Origin: Spirochaetales bacterium
GTDB taxonomy: Bacteria; Spirochaetota; Spirochaetia; SZUA-6; DRHE01
Assembly: GCA_016930895.1 (NCBI GenBank)
Contig: JAFGFV010000017.1
Coordinates: forward strand, 1 to 9,199
DNA length: 9,199 nucleotides
Reading direction: 5' to 3'
The position numbers and the translations under genes are program-made. Below the pieces are notes generated by a model, which did no database searches, was not told the origin of the DNA, and worked only from the letters and a program-made list of their open reading frames with translations. Shown one piece after another: positions 8,723 to 9,199 of this stretch (positions are counted from its first letter, which is position 1; every line of letters begins with the position of its first letter).

Positions 8723-9199
8723 ATGGCCATACTGATCAACCGAGACACCAAGGTCCTGGTGCAGGGCATCACCGGGCGCGACGGCTCCTTCCACACGGCG
8801 GGCATGTTGGAGTACGGCACCCGAGTGGTCGGGGGGGTGACCCCGGGCAAGGGGGGACAGGAGGTGCACGGTCTGCCGGTGTTCGACACCGTCAAGGAGG
8901 CGGTGGCCGCCACCGGGGCGGACAGCTCCGTGATCTTCGTGCCGGCGCGCTTCGCCGCCGCCGCCATGCGGGAGGCCGCGGACGCGGGTCTGCCCCTGGT
9001 GGTCTGCATCACCGAGGGGGTGCCGGTCATGGAGATGGTCGGCACCTACGCCTACATGCGGGAGCGGGGCGTGCGTCTGATCGGGCCCAACTGCCCGGGG
9101 TTGATCACCCCGGGGCAGTGCAAGATCGGGATCATGCCCGGCCACATCCACGCCCCCGGCGGCATCGGGGTGATCTCCCGAAGCGGCACCCTGACCTAC
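8723..9199 (+). CDS. sucD: Succinyl-CoA synthetase alpha subunit, N-terminal part; cut by the right edge
   Basis: This subunit binds CoA and carries the phosphohistidine of succinyl-CoA synthetase. 159 codons are visible, a little over half of the usual length of about 290. The CoA-binding Rossmann domain shows VQGITGRDG (13-21), GGVTPGKGG (37-45), ITEGVP (96-101), GPNCPG (121-126) and GIMPGHIH. The window ends in the SRSGTLTY motif (152-159). The active-site His (His246 in E. coli) lies beyond the edge, so activity cannot be judged. The ATG is 3 bases after the sucC stop. The SD sequence GGGAG (8710-8714) lies inside the last codons of sucC with an 8-base spacer, so translation probably follows that of sucC. 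Confidence 0.96.
   Translation, partial: MAILINRDTKVLVQGITGRDGSFHTAGMLEYGTRVVGGVTPGKGGQEVHGLPVFDTVKEAVAATGADSSVIFVPARFAAAAMREAADAGLPLVVCITEGVPVMEMVGTYAYMRERGVRLIGPNCPGLITPGQCKIGIMPGHIHAPGGIGVISRSGTLTY

Overview
The window is an ordinary-looking chromosomal stretch of a very G+C-rich bacterium. Third codon positions are almost all G or C, with heavy use of GGG, CCC, CTG and GTG. It carries a compact block of citric acid cycle genes in the order acn, fumC, sdhA, sdhB, sucC, sucD, all on the plus strand. A divergent, partial truD (tRNA pseudouridine synthase) lies on the minus strand at the left edge. I see no mobile element, CRISPR array, tRNA, rRNA, or phage or defence gene.

Layout. Positions 1-564 hold the N-terminal 188 codons of truD. 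Positions 565-738 are a divergent promoter region with a plausible sigma70-type promoter for acn, a small leader hairpin and a strong Shine-Dalgarno (SD) sequence. acn (739-3483) and fumC (3480-4880) overlap by ATGA and form one translationally coupled pair. The 149-base gap 4881-5029 holds GC-rich tandem repeats, a short hairpin, a promoter with a perfect TTGACA box and a long leader hairpin just ahead of sdhA. sdhA (5030-6820), sdhB (6858-7586), sucC (7583-8719) and sucD (8723 to the right edge, incomplete) then follow with gaps of 37 bases or less. The sdhB/sucC pair also overlaps by ATGA.

Function. Together the genes encode citrate to isocitrate (aconitase), succinyl-CoA to succinate with ATP or GTP formation (SucCD), succinate to fumarate (SdhAB) and fumarate to malate (FumC). 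The SDH membrane anchor genes sdhC and sdhD, normally next to sdhAB, are missing from the block. The 2-oxoglutarate dehydrogenase genes (sucA, sucB), often next to sucCD, are also not here. The cluster could serve an oxidative, branched or reductive cycle, and the window alone cannot decide.

Organism. The SdhB [2Fe-2S] motif with an Asp in the third ligand position and the general SdhAB/SucCD form fit Proteobacteria and several related high-GC phyla. The TruD N-terminus and the aspartase-like features of FumC are not E. coli-like. I therefore stop at a high-GC, aerobic or facultative, probably proteobacterial or neighbouring-phylum bacterium.

I did not find a wholly new system. The points most worth a second look are the missing sdhCD, the fumarase with mixed fumarase/aspartase sequence features, the paired 5' leader hairpins in front of acn and sdhA, the G-rich in-frame repeat inside sdhA, and the small tandem duplications that straddle the stop codons of fumC and sdhA.
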